DNA of 64,000 nt from Sporosarcina quadrami (GTDB taxonomy: Bacteria; Bacillota; Bacilli; Bacillales_A; Planococcaceae). The translations under genes were made by a program, and so were the position numbers. The stretch lies in contig NZ_JACSQN010000001.1 of the NCBI RefSeq assembly GCF_014836615.1, positions 248,001 to 312,000 on the forward strand. Direction: 5' to 3'. The notes beneath the pieces are model-generated. The model was not told the DNA's origin, searched no databases, and worked only from the letters and a program-made list of their open reading frames with translations. Of the stretch, positions 56,322 to 64,000 are shown piece after piece; positions within the stretch are counted from its first letter, which is position 1, and each line of letters starts with the position of its first letter.

Positions 56322-57014
56322 ATGAGCGGTGAAATACCAGTCTTAAAGAATACGATGTTCTTCAAAGATTTATCTGATCAAGAATTACTTCTGTTTTTAC
56401 CGATAATGAATAAAAGGAAGCTTCCTGATAAGACAAACTTGTTTTTACAGGGTGATACTATTTCAAATGTCTTTATTGCAACTGAAGGGAAAATTAAAAT
56501 CTTCCGGAATGATCCTTCAGGCAAGGAACAAGTACTCCACTTCAAACAATCGGGAGACTTATTTCCTCATGTGGGATTTTTCCGCCATGGCGAGTATCCT
56601 GCAAACGCGCAAGCGATAGAGGATAGTGAAGTGTATGTGATCGCCATTAAAGACTTCGAGCAAGTATTGCTGAACAATCCTTCTTTGTCCATTAAGCTGT
56701 TCAGAGTTCTAGGAGACCAGATTGTGAACTTGCAGCAGCGTTTGGAAGAGATGGCGCTTAGAAGTGCAAATGAACGCATCCTTCTATTATTGGTGAGACT
56801 TTGCGAAACGCACGGTACCGGTAAAAAAGATGGATGGATCAAATTGAATACACGCTTTAAAAATGCCGATTTAGCGAATATGATCGGGACAACGAGGGAA
56901 TCTGTCAATCGTATGATTTCACATCTGCGCAAAGAAGATGCCGTTATTGTAAAGGATGGAGAATATCTCGTCTATATAGAAAAAATCAAAGATGAATTGT
57001 TGAATATCACATGA
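56322..57014 (+). CDS. Crp/Fnr-family regulator
   Basis: 230 aa. Cyclic-nucleotide-binding-like beta-barrel (about 15-125), dimerisation helix (about 127-155) and C-terminal winged helix (about 165-225) with recognition helix TTRESVNRMISHL, whose Arg-Glu-x-x-x-x-Arg pattern suits TGTGA half-sites. Neither the N-terminal cysteines of E. coli FNR nor the C-terminal cluster of B. subtilis Fnr is present; the single Cys is in the hinge (LVRLCETHG). It is therefore unlikely to be an iron-sulfur oxygen sensor. A perfect TGTGA-N6-TCACA site lies 205 nt downstream, before the heme-copper operon. TAAGGAGGAA precedes the ATG. Confidence 0.9.
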   Translation: MSGEIPVLKNTMFFKDLSDQELLLFLPIMNKRKLPDKTNLFLQGDTISNVFIATEGKIKIFRNDPSGKEQVLHFKQSGDLFPHVGFFRHGEYPANAQAIEDSEVYVIAIKDFEQVLLNNPSLSIKLFRVLGDQIVNLQQRLEEMALRSANERILLLLVRLCETHGTGKKDGWIKLNTRFKNADLANMIGTTRESVNRMISHLRKEDAVIVKDGEYLVYIEKIKDELLNIT

Positions 57015-57024
57015 TATTAATTGA

Positions 57025-57073
57025 GAAAGCCGTTCTGTTTTCCGTTTCATTGGAAATGCAGAACGGCTTTTTT
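57025..57073 (+). terminator. Terminator after the Crp/Fnr gene
   Basis: AAAGCCGTTCTG pairs with CAGAACGGCTTT, with an inner TTTTCC/GGAAA arm, then T6. Confidence 0.9.
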
Positions 57074-57218
57074 GCGTTTGAAAACTCATTCATCAATTTG
57101 TCACTTTTTTCATCTGCCAAAAATATGTGCTTTAAATACTGTTGTAACAGGCTTCGTGTATGAAGAGGCGATCAATGGGGACTATGGTTTTTCTTTTATT
57201 TAAAGATATAAAAAAAGT

Positions 57219-57262
57219 CTGTGATATATATCACAGTAGTGAGAATGGTTATCAATTAATAT
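57219..57262 (+). promoter_or_regulatory. Crp/Fnr box, Fur-like box and promoter of the heme-copper operon
   Basis: CTGTGATATATATCACAG (57219-57236) is a perfect 18-bp palindrome containing TGTGA-N6-TCACA. TGAGAATGGTTATCA (57240-57254) matches the 7-1-7 Fur box at 12 of 14 fixed positions. A -10-like TAATAT is at 57257-57262. With a start near 57269 the Crp/Fnr site is centred at about -41.5, the class II activator position. The motifs are read directly; the factors are inferred. Confidence 0.65.
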
Positions 57263-57295
57263 GAAGTTAACATCAAAACTACGGAGGTGAGAAAC

Positions 57296-57442
57296 ATGAA
57301 AACGACTGAGGCTCAAGTCAACCAAAAAGAAGTAGAAGTTGAGAATACAGTGAAAGGCACAATGTTTTCGCTAGGCATTGTAGGGTTTGTCATTCTACTG
57401 GCTTGGTTATTGTTATTCGTCATTTACATGTATCGATATTAA
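57296..57442 (+). CDS. Heme-copper enzyme small subunit IIa
   Basis: 48 aa, found by hand: a charged N-terminus then a single transmembrane helix (about 24-45) ending FVIYMYRY. Size and position immediately before the CuA subunit fit the subunit 2A family known from T. thermophilus ba3 oxidase. CGGAGGTGA lies 6 nt before the ATG. First gene of the operon. Confidence 0.75.
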   Translation: MKTTEAQVNQKEVEVENTVKGTMFSLGIVGFVILLAWLLLFVIYMYRY

Positions 57443-57481
57443 ACTACTGGTTGGACACTTAAGAGAGTAGGAGGAAAAACA

Positions 57482-57949
57482 ATGAAAATGAATCGATATG
57501 AAGAGATATGGCTGATGTTAAGCGGGGCAATGCTTGTTATTTTCATGGTAATTACTGGATATCAGACGTTTGCATTAGGAATGGGACCTCCAAGTAATAA
57601 GGAGACGATCGATCCCGAGAAAGTCGATGAGACAGCTCCATTCGACAAACCGGGTGTTTATCAAACAGGAGATCATGAATATGAAGTCGTCATGACGCTT
57701 GAAGTGTTCAACTTCAACCCAGGAAAAATTGAAATCCCTGCAGGTTCGACAGTTACTTTCATTATGACTTCAAAAGACGTCGTACACGGATTCCAGGTAG
57801 TGGATACGAATTTAAACGCGATGGTCATGCCTGGCCATATACAGCGGGCAACTCAAAAGTTTTCAAAGCCGGGTGAATACCTCGTTTTATGTAATGAATA
57901 TTGTGGCACTGGCCATCAACATATGAGTACTGTCATAACTGTTAAATAA
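57482..57949 (+). CDS. CuA-containing subunit II of a B-family heme-copper enzyme
   Basis: 155 aa. One N-terminal transmembrane anchor (about 12-33) and a cupredoxin domain with a complete CuA site: His102 (VVHGF), Cys137, Cys141, His145 and Met148 (LCNEYCGTGHQHM). It accepts electrons from cytochrome c and passes them to subunit I. AGGAGGAAA precedes the ATG. It corresponds to NorS if the operon is of the norSY-senC-orf1 type. Confidence 0.9.
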   Translation: MKMNRYEEIWLMLSGAMLVIFMVITGYQTFALGMGPPSNKETIDPEKVDETAPFDKPGVYQTGDHEYEVVMTLEVFNFNPGKIEIPAGSTVTFIMTSKDVVHGFQVVDTNLNAMVMPGHIQRATQKFSKPGEYLVLCNEYCGTGHQHMSTVITVK

Positions 57950-57963
57950 AGGAGGATCGTACA

Positions 57964-59658
57964 ATGAACACATCACTAGTCAATCGAAAAGAAACAAGTA
58001 AACTGTATGAAAAATCCATTAAATTGCTTGGTATGAACCTTGCGGATGCAAAACTGTCAAAAGCCTATATGAGTGTGGCATTTATCGCATTGTTGATCGG
58101 GGGAGTATTAGGTTTGCTCCAAGGGTTGGAACGTGCAGGACTTATTCAGCTTCCTTATTGGTTCAATTATTATCAAGTTCTTACAGCTCACGGAATTCTG
58201 CTCGTCGTCGTACTGACAGCATTTTTCACAATCGGATATTTTTATGCAGGTCTTTCCCATACGCTCGGCGGTTTGCTTCCACAAGTCAGAACAATGGCAT
58301 GGATCGGCTTCTGGTTGAAAGTCGTAGGTCTTGTCATTGCGGTTGTTCCGATTATTATGAATGAAGCTACCGTTATGTATACGTTTTATCCGCCAATGGC
58401 AGCTTCACCTTACTTCTATATCGGTCTTGCCTTAATCGTAGTCGGTATCTGGTTATGCGCATTCGGCGCTTTTATCAGTGTAGCGAAATGGCGTAAAGCT
58501 CATCCAGGACAACATATTCCGATTTTCGCCTTCTTTGCAACAGGAGTCTTTATTCTATTGTTCTTCGGAAGCATTGGTGTAACGATAGAAGTATTTACAC
58601 TCATTGCCTGGTCATTCGGATGGAAGCCTACAGTCAATGTCCTATTGAGCAGAACGTTATTCTGGTCATTCGGTCATACTTTAGTCAATATCTGGTATCT
58701 AACTGCGGTATCTGCATGGTATGTAGTCGTACCAAAGATTATAGGTGGCAGACGATTCAGTGATACCTTGACACGGGTAGTCATTATCCTGTTGGTCATC
58801 ACTAATATTCCAGGAGGTTTTCACCATCAGATCGTTGACCCGGGAATGAGTCAGACATTGAAATTCCTTCACATGTTCATGAGTATATCTATCGGATTCC
58901 CTTCGTTGATGACAGCATTTGCCATGTTTTATGTCCTTGAAAAAACAGGCCGTAAACTAGGTGGCAAAGGATTACTTGGCTGGCTTAAGAAATTGCCATG
59001 GGGGGACGTCCGTTTTCTTGCACCAATGATCGCAATGATAGCTTTCATTCCTGCCGGAGCTGGTGGAATTGCACAGACAACGAACCAATTAAATCAAGTC
59101 GTCCATAACACACTATGGGTTGTCGGGCACTTCCATTTAACAGTAGGCACTTCTGTTATCCTGACATTCTTCGGAATCAGTTATTGGCTAATTCCGTACA
59201 TTTCAAAAAGAAGATTGACACCGCGCATGAACAAAGTTGGTGTTGTCCAGACAATCATCTGGACGCTGGGCATGTTGTTCATGTCAGGATCGATGCACTT
59301 GGTTGGTTTGCTCGGTTCACCTAGAAGAACCTCTTATACAACATATGGCGAGAATGCAACTGCACTAGGCTGGGATCCATACTTGATATTCCTTGCAGTG
59401 GGTGGAACATTATTAATCATTGGCGTATTGATACAAGTATTCGCAGTGTTCCATATGATGTTCTTCGCACCTAAAGGCACAACGGAATTTCCAATTGCAG
59501 AACCTGAAGTTTCAGAAGAGAAGACACCTGCATGGACAGACAGATGGGGATTATGGATTGTCATCATGCTGATCGTCGTCTCTATGGGCTATGTCGTTCC
59601 GTTGGTAGATCTAATTGTAAATGCACCACCAGGTTCACCACCGTTTAAAACGTGGTGA
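57964..59658 (+). CDS. B-family heme-copper subunit I lacking the active-site tyrosine; candidate NO reductase
   Basis: 564 aa with about 13 transmembrane helices. All six metal histidines are present: His76 (LTAHGILL), His238 (FGHTLVN), His287/288 (GGFHHQIVDPG) and His389/391 (GHFHLTVG). In ba3 oxidases the residue four after the first CuB histidine is the cross-linked Tyr (His-Pro-x-x-Tyr). Here it is Asn242, with the next Tyr at 245. Loss of this tyrosine is a hallmark of heme-copper NO reductases. Routine annotation would be b(o/a)3-type cytochrome c oxidase subunit 1; I favour an sNOR/NorY-like NO reductase, as an inference. GGAGGATC precedes the ATG, 14 nt after subunit II. Confidence 0.88.
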   Translation: MNTSLVNRKETSKLYEKSIKLLGMNLADAKLSKAYMSVAFIALLIGGVLGLLQGLERAGLIQLPYWFNYYQVLTAHGILLVVVLTAFFTIGYFYAGLSHTLGGLLPQVRTMAWIGFWLKVVGLVIAVVPIIMNEATVMYTFYPPMAASPYFYIGLALIVVGIWLCAFGAFISVAKWRKAHPGQHIPIFAFFATGVFILLFFGSIGVTIEVFTLIAWSFGWKPTVNVLLSRTLFWSFGHTLVNIWYLTAVSAWYVVVPKIIGGRRFSDTLTRVVIILLVITNIPGGFHHQIVDPGMSQTLKFLHMFMSISIGFPSLMTAFAMFYVLEKTGRKLGGKGLLGWLKKLPWGDVRFLAPMIAMIAFIPAGAGGIAQTTNQLNQVVHNTLWVVGHFHLTVGTSVILTFFGISYWLIPYISKRRLTPRMNKVGVVQTIIWTLGMLFMSGSMHLVGLLGSPRRTSYTTYGENATALGWDPYLIFLAVGGTLLIIGVLIQVFAVFHMMFFAPKGTTEFPIAEPEVSEEKTPAWTDRWGLWIVIMLIVVSMGYVVPLVDLIVNAPPGSPPFKTW

Positions 59659-59734
59659 CAGGAAAAATGGAAGGGCGGTCCATGGGAAAGGCGGGTTGCC
59701 CTTCATAGTTAATATCACTCGAGGAGTGAGTAGA

Positions 59735-60367
59735 ATGGCAAACAATAAAACATCCTTTTCGATAGTACTTGTCATGCTCTTTGGAATTGGATTATTTTTT
59801 ATCGGAACTGACGGGTTTACAGCCTTTACTGCAGAAACAGCACGAGTGAATAAATTGCTTGAGGACCAGCCCGAATTTCCACCGGTTACTTTTCAAGATA
59901 GCAAAGAACGGCAATACTCCATAGACGAATTCAAGGGCAATTACGTACTAATAACTTTTTTCTATTCGGCATGTACGACGGTTTGCATAGATCTTGAAAT
60001 GAACATGTCGGAGCTATACGATAAAATTCCCAAAAAGTATATTGGAAACGGCATTGATTTTTTGAGTATTAGTTTCGACCCTAAAAGGGATGATCCTGCG
60101 AAATTGGATCTTTATAAAAACATGTTCAATAGCGATGGGGAAACGTGGAGAATGGCAAGAATTCCCGATCAGCAGGAACTGGATGGGTTATTGGATGAAT
60201 TTGGGGTAATTGTCATACCGGATGATTATGGAAACTATGCACATAACTCTGCTTTCTATCTTGTGAATCCAAATGGGAAACTTTCTGAAGTGATGGACTT
60301 CAGACATGTGGATGCTGCTGCAGAAACCATTTTAGCGATACTGGATAGCGAGGCGGACCCATCATGA
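59735..60367 (+). CDS. SCO1/SenC family copper chaperone
   Basis: 210 aa, N-terminal membrane anchor (about 8-24) and thioredoxin-fold domain. Copper ligands Cys80 and Cys84 (SACTTVCID) and His170 (YAHNSAFYL) are present. It inserts copper into the CuA site. The ATG at 59735 has GAGGAGTGAG upstream; the frame stays open to 59621 inside the subunit I gene but without a start signal. It overlaps the next gene by four bases. Equivalent to senC of norSY-senC-orf1 clusters. Confidence 0.9.
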   Translation: MANNKTSFSIVLVMLFGIGLFFIGTDGFTAFTAETARVNKLLEDQPEFPPVTFQDSKERQYSIDEFKGNYVLITFFYSACTTVCIDLEMNMSELYDKIPKKYIGNGIDFLSISFDPKRDDPAKLDLYKNMFNSDGETWRMARIPDQQELDGLLDEFGVIVIPDDYGNYAHNSAFYLVNPNGKLSEVMDFRHVDAAAETILAILDSEADPS

Positions 60368-60930
60368 AACAATCAAAATACGGCTTAGCACTGCTGTTGT
60401 TCTTGGCAATTCCGATTGTCGCCCATTTGCTTGAATCGATCATGATCATGCATATGCATATGCAAATGCCTCTGCTGGTCATATCCGGATTTCTAATGGC
60501 ACCATTTTTTCAGCGGCAGTTCCCGAAGTTTTTCGCTAGTTGGAATGAAAACGGAATACCGGGAATTCTTCTTTTTACAGTAATCATGGTATATTGGATG
60601 ATTCCTCGAACGATGGATGACGCTTTAACAGAATTGCCTGTAGAGGTTTTCAAATTCATAAGTCTTCCATTTTTGGCAGGCATTCCATTAAGGGATAGTT
60701 GGAGAAAGATCTCGAATAATAGTCAACGGGTTACGTTCATCGTCTTTACAATACTCTTCTATATCATGGGCTTCCTTTATATTAAAGTGCCTGTACAATT
60801 GTGCAATAACTACTTGCTAATTGATCAGATAACATTAGGGTGGGGATACTTGACGTTAGCCATCTGTTTTACAACCTATCTTGTCTACATCGCTTTCATA
60901 GACTCTCCAAAACCGACAGAGGTGGATTGA
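60364..60930 (+). CDS. Membrane protein of the heme-copper operon (orf1-like)
   Basis: 188 aa with about five to six transmembrane segments. A Met/His cluster IMIMHMHMQMP (about 27-37) lies at the end of the first helix and could bind copper. The start overlaps the SCO gene stop (ATGA), so it is translationally coupled. No known family recognised by eye; position suggests a role in assembly of the enzyme, like orf1 of Nitrosomonas norSY-senC-orf1. A weak hairpin terminator follows. Confidence 0.7.
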   Translation: MKQSKYGLALLLFLAIPIVAHLLESIMIMHMHMQMPLLVISGFLMAPFFQRQFPKFFASWNENGIPGILLFTVIMVYWMIPRTMDDALTELPVEVFKFISLPFLAGIPLRDSWRKISNNSQRVTFIVFTILFYIMGFLYIKVPVQLCNNYLLIDQITLGWGYLTLAICFTTYLVYIAFIDSPKPTEVD

Positions 60931-60952
60931 TGGGCTTATCAATCCGCCTTTT
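60921..60952 (+). terminator. Terminator of the heme-copper operon
   Basis: GGTGGATTGAT pairs with ATCAATCCGCC (one G-T pair) around GGGCTT, followed by only four T. The stem begins in the last codons of the membrane gene. Confidence 0.7.
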
Positions 60953-61088
60953 ACGTTCGTTAAACAACTTAAACTACCTTCTTAAATAATTTTTGAAAAT
61001 TCCCTTTACTATAATAGGATTATTGTATATTATCTATATAGTCCTCATAGTCTGACTTAGTACTATTGAAAATTAAGGGGGGAATTCT

Positions 61089-62549
61089 GTGGAGAGTTTT
61101 GTGAATCTGTTGAACGAGGTTTTGTGGAGTACACCGGTCATTTACATTTTGCTCGGTGTCGGACTGGTTTTCTCGATATTGACTCGTTTCCTACAAGTGC
61201 GACATGTGAAGGAAATGGTCAAGCTTATGTTCAAAGGAAAAAGTTCGAAGGCGGGTATATCTTCATTCCAGGCAATGTCGCTTGCATTATCAGGTCGTGT
61301 CGGTACCGGTAATATTGCCGGAGTCGCGACAGCTATTTTCTACGGAGGACCTGGTGCAGTATTCTGGATGTGGGTGATTGCATTCATCGGAGCTTCCAGC
61401 GCATTTGTCGAATCGACCCTTGCACAGATCTATAAGGTGAAACAAGACGGTCAATATCGTGGGGGACCTGCATATTTCATCGAAAAAGGGATTGGTTGGA
61501 AATGGTTCGGCATGACATTTGCTATTGCAGCATTAATTGCAATGGCTGTTCTAATGCCGGGTGTACAGTCAAATTCGATTGCGGCAGGTATGGACAATGC
61601 ATTTAATATTCCTCCTTATATTACAGGAATTGTTATTATCGCGTTATTAGGTTTTATTATTCTAGGCGGAGTTAAGCGTATAGCTTCTACTGCTCAGATT
61701 CTAGTGCCTTTTATGGCTGTCGGTTACATTCTGTTTTCAGTAGTGATTGTACTAATGAACATCACAGCGCTTCCGGATGTCCTAGCTTTAATTTTTAAAA
61801 GTGCATTCGCGATGGACTCGGCATTCGGTGGAATCATTGGAATGGCGATCATGTGGGGTGTAAAACGAGGTGTCTTCTCAAACGAAGCCGGCCAGGGAAC
61901 AGGGGCGCATGCAGCTGCAGCGGCAGAAGTTTCACATCCGGCAAAACAAGGTCTTGTTCAAGCATTTTCCGTATATATCGATACATTATTCGTCTGTTCC
62001 GCTACTGCGTTTATGATTCTGTTCACAGGAATGTACAATACCCAGACAGAAGATGGCAAAGGTTTCATAGTCGAAAACTTGGCAGGTGTCGAACAAGGAC
62101 CAGGCTACACACAAGCGGCAGTTGACAGTATACTACCAGGCTTTGGTGCTGGCTTTGTAGCGATTGCGTTATTCTTCTTCGCTTTCACAACTATAATGGC
62201 ATATTACTATATTGCTGAAACGAACATCGCCTATCTGTTTAGGAAAAGGAATACAGGTTCAGTCATGTTTATCCTGAAAGTTGTCATTCTGATAACAACG
62301 TTCTGGGGTACAATTAGAACTGCGGATCTCGCTTGGGCACTTGGGGATGTCGGTTTAGGAATAATGGTATGGCTTAATGTCATTGCAATTGTTATATTAG
62401 CAAAACCAGCCTTGCTAGCGTTAAAGGATTATGAGCAACAGATGACGCTAGGATTAGATCCGGTATTTGACCCCAAAAAACTGGGTATTAAAAACGCTGA
62501 TTTTTGGGAAAAAGATTATGTTCCTGAGGATGAACATCGAGAGAAATGA
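61089..62549 (+). CDS. AGCS-family sodium:alanine/glycine symporter
   Basis: 486 aa with about 10-11 transmembrane segments. Family signatures: SALSGRVGTGNIAGVATAI, FWMWVIAFIGASSAFVESTLAQ and FSNEAGQGTGAHAAAAA. Imports small neutral amino acids with Na+. The GTG start has AAGGGGGGAA upstream. No riboswitch or attenuator was recognised in the 158-nt upstream gap. Confidence 0.93.
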   Translation: MESFVNLLNEVLWSTPVIYILLGVGLVFSILTRFLQVRHVKEMVKLMFKGKSSKAGISSFQAMSLALSGRVGTGNIAGVATAIFYGGPGAVFWMWVIAFIGASSAFVESTLAQIYKVKQDGQYRGGPAYFIEKGIGWKWFGMTFAIAALIAMAVLMPGVQSNSIAAGMDNAFNIPPYITGIVIIALLGFIILGGVKRIASTAQILVPFMAVGYILFSVVIVLMNITALPDVLALIFKSAFAMDSAFGGIIGMAIMWGVKRGVFSNEAGQGTGAHAAAAAEVSHPAKQGLVQAFSVYIDTLFVCSATAFMILFTGMYNTQTEDGKGFIVENLAGVEQGPGYTQAAVDSILPGFGAGFVAIALFFFAFTTIMAYYYIAETNIAYLFRKRNTGSVMFILKVVILITTFWGTIRTADLAWALGDVGLGIMVWLNVIAIVILAKPALLALKDYEQQMTLGLDPVFDPKKLGIKNADFWEKDYVPEDEHREK

Positions 62550-62568
62550 ATTTTAAAGCTTTATAAAT

Positions 62569-62611
62569 AAACTAATCGCTCCTTTTTGGGAAGGGGCGAT
62601 TAGTTTTTTAA
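62569..62611. terminator. Terminator between the AGCS and deacetylase genes
   Basis: AACTAATCGC-CC pairs with GG-GCGATTAGTT around a T-rich loop, with T6 after; A-rich on the other side. Confidence 0.85.
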
Positions 62612-62635
62612 CGTATGATGAATATAAAAAATGAC

Positions 62636-63625
62636 TTACCAATTATATAACAAGTCTACTCTAGGTAATAAATAACGTTCTTCAAGCAGTGATTCCAATC
62701 GTTGTTCACTTAATAACTCGGTGACTGTACCGATGACAAGGCCTTTTTCCTGTATACCAAGAATCATCTCTTCCATACCTTGAGCGGTTGGTTTTGTTGG
62801 ATGCATTAACACCATCGTACCATTATCCACCTCATTGACGACTCTATTTACCATAGTTTGCGTATCAGGTATTTTCCAATCTACTGTGTCTACAGTCCAT
62901 AAAACTGTAAACATATTCAGCTCGCGTGCAATGTCAATTGTGTTTTGGTTGAAACTTCCACTTGGGGGACCAAACCATTTGGGTGTGATTCCAAGTGTAT
63001 CTTTAATGACTGCATTGGTTTTTTCCAACTCCATACGCGTTTTTTGCTCAGATGAATTTGCCAAATCAGGATGACTGTACGCATGACTTCCTATTTCGTG
63101 GCCATTTTCAATTAGTTTTTTTGCAATCTCGGGATTTTTCTGTGTCCAACTACCGTCCAAAAAGAAAGTGGCTTTCACTTGATGTTTTTCAAGTGCTTCA
63201 AGAATTGGGGGAATAAATTCATTACCCCAAGCTACATTTATGAGAAAAGCAACCATTTCTTTTTTTTCATTGCCTTTGTAAATGGGAAAAGGGCCGAGAT
63301 CTTGTAAAGAAATGGTGGGAGAAACTTCTTTAAAAATTATATTTCTTTCCTCGAAGTGGTTTAATGGAGCCATTCGTTCATAACTTTTTTCTATATCGAC
63401 AACAAGACCATTGTATCCAGGAATAGCTTTCCAAACTCGATCAATAACAGCATCAGTTGGTTTAAGATCATTTGTGTCTGCAAATTTCTGGATGGAGTCA
63501 ATTAGATTTGTATTCTTGCTATAACTGACAGGAACAAGTGATTTTTCATTCCTATTGGTTGTAGTTATGGTTATGAACAATAATAGTAAACCTGCAAAGA
63601 TTCCTAAATACTTTATGCGTTTCAT
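62636..63625 (-). CDS. YlxY-type polysaccharide deacetylase family protein
   Basis: 329 aa. N-terminal signal anchor (about 5-24), then a NodB domain (about 125-300) with HAYSHPD (metal His pair), PPSGSFN and VLMHPT. Motif 1, normally TFDDG, reads LINVAWG, so the catalytic Asp pair is missing; as I recall this is typical of the YlxY group rather than a local lesion. The group is linked to sporulation by name. AAAGGAGAG precedes the ATG. Confidence 0.85.
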   Translation of the reverse strand: MKRIKYLGIFAGLLLLFITITTTNRNEKSLVPVSYSKNTNLIDSIQKFADTNDLKPTDAVIDRVWKAIPGYNGLVVDIEKSYERMAPLNHFEERNIIFKEVSPTISLQDLGPFPIYKGNEKKEMVAFLINVAWGNEFIPPILEALEKHQVKATFFLDGSWTQKNPEIAKKLIENGHEIGSHAYSHPDLANSSEQKTRMELEKTNAVIKDTLGITPKWFGPPSGSFNQNTIDIARELNMFTVLWTVDTVDWKIPDTQTMVNRVVNEVDNGTMVLMHPTKPTAQGMEEMILGIQEKGLVIGTVTELLSEQRLESLLEERYLLPRVDLLYNW

Positions 63626-63686
63626 TGTGGCTCTCCTTTTTATGAAGTTTCAAGTAGGAATGCCCAAATTTAATTTTTTCATACAT

Positions 63687-63722
63687 AAAAAAGTCCTTGA
63701 ACGAAACTGTTCAAAGACTTTT
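63687..63722 (-). terminator. Terminator of the OFA-type MFS gene
   Basis: On the minus strand AAAGTCTTTGAAC pairs with GTTCAAGGACTTT (one mismatch), followed by TTTTTT, just after the MFS stop. Confidence 0.85.
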
Positions 63723-63734
63723 ATTGAAAATGAA

Positions 63735-64000
63735 TTACATACTTTTAACAGGTTGAATAGGTTGTCCTTTAACAACTTTTTGAGATGCTCTAACTTTCTT
63801 AATATCAACTTGGATGAGAATGGATATTAGCAAAGCTACTGCAAATAATCCGGCAAAAAATAGGAGACTACTTTCGTAACTGCCAGTCGTATCCTTCATC
63901 CACGCTGCAAACATCGGCCCCGCAACTCCTGCTGCAGACCAGGCAGTTAAAATATAGCCATGGATTGCTCCAAGTTGTTTTGTTCCGAATATATCTCCAA
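63735..64000 (-). CDS. MFS transporter, OFA (oxalate/formate antiporter-like) type, C-terminal part
   Basis: Only the last 87 codons are in the window; the gene runs past the right edge. The visible part has the OFA-type stretch GDIFGTKQLGAIHGYILTAW and AAGVAGPMFAAW, a final transmembrane helix (AGLFAVALLISIL) and a basic tail. The substrate is probably a small carboxylate; not determinable. Confidence 0.8.
   Translation of the reverse strand, partial: GDIFGTKQLGAIHGYILTAWSAAGVAGPMFAAWMKDTTGSYESSLLFFAGLFAVALLISILIQVDIKKVRASQKVVKGQPIQPVKSM

Noticed and set aside
1..64000. CRISPR array, tRNA, rRNA, transposase or prophage genes
   Set aside because: None found; direct repeats seen are limited to the TTTG tract and the two repeat copies.

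Overview
The window looks like a chromosomal segment of a low-to-mid GC, endospore-forming member of the Bacillales, most like Planococcaceae (Sporosarcina-type). The evidence is a conserved tlyA-argR-recN-spoIVB-spo0A block, a bkd branched-chain keto-acid operon, a run of genes in the order of the B. subtilis yqi/yqj region (brxB, pccB, M20 peptidase, dinB, rnz, namA, proC, MBL hydrolase, SDR), strong AGGAGG-type ribosome binding sites with frequent TTG and GTG starts, and U-tailed hairpin terminators. No rRNA, tRNA, CRISPR array, prophage or intact insertion sequence was seen.

Layout. 0-6.5 kb: tail of tlyA, argR, recN, spoIVB, spo0A and a FapA-like DUF342 gene. 6.5-17.2 kb: a DUF2627 gene, then bkdR-ptb-bcd-buk-lpdV-bkdAA-bkdAB-bkdB reading as one unit; a 240-nt highly structured intergenic element lies between bkdAB and bkdB. 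17.4-25 kb: mutA-mutB-meaB, brxB, prli42, mce, pccB, so branched-chain amino acid catabolism runs on into conversion of propionyl-CoA to succinyl-CoA. 25-37.6 kb: M20 peptidase, CheW-like protein, DNA polymerase IV, RNase Z, NamA, ProC (with a terminator in its leader), a YdjG/YdjI-like zinc-ribbon and SPFH pair behind a SigW-type promoter, MBL hydrolase, SDR, a divergent HPr kinase paralogue, DUF2785, OsmC. 37.7-40.7 kb: a decayed zone with small membrane genes, an interrupted ORF, a frameshifted lipoprotein, a TTTG microsatellite and two oppositely oriented copies of an interspersed repeat. 40.7-48 kb: MFS transporter, YitT, LCP protein, MOSC protein, DUF1540, phosphodiesterase, anchored S1C protease. 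48-52 kb: qoxABCD quinol oxidase. 52-56 kb: YunC-like protein, CAX antiporter, and four DUF948 genes in a mirror-image arrangement. 56.3-61 kb: a Crp/Fnr regulator followed by a heme-copper enzyme operon. 61-64 kb: AGCS symporter, YlxY-type deacetylase, start of an OFA-type MFS gene.

The most interesting object is the heme-copper operon at 57.3-60.9 kb. Subunit I keeps all six metal-binding histidines, but the position of the active-site cross-linked tyrosine (His+4) is Asn242. The gene order (small IIa subunit, CuA subunit II, subunit I, SCO/SenC, membrane orf) resembles the norSY-senC-orf1 clusters described in Nitrosomonas. I infer a nitric oxide reductase-like enzyme rather than an ordinary ba3 oxidase. 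An 18-bp perfect TGTGA-N6-TCACA palindrome lies upstream, just downstream of the Crp/Fnr gene.

Other highlights: a BkdR that has lost the sigma-54 contact loop and both arginine-finger residues and sits inside a SigA-type operon; the proC leader terminator; the HPrK paralogue; and the mirrored DUF948 quartet.
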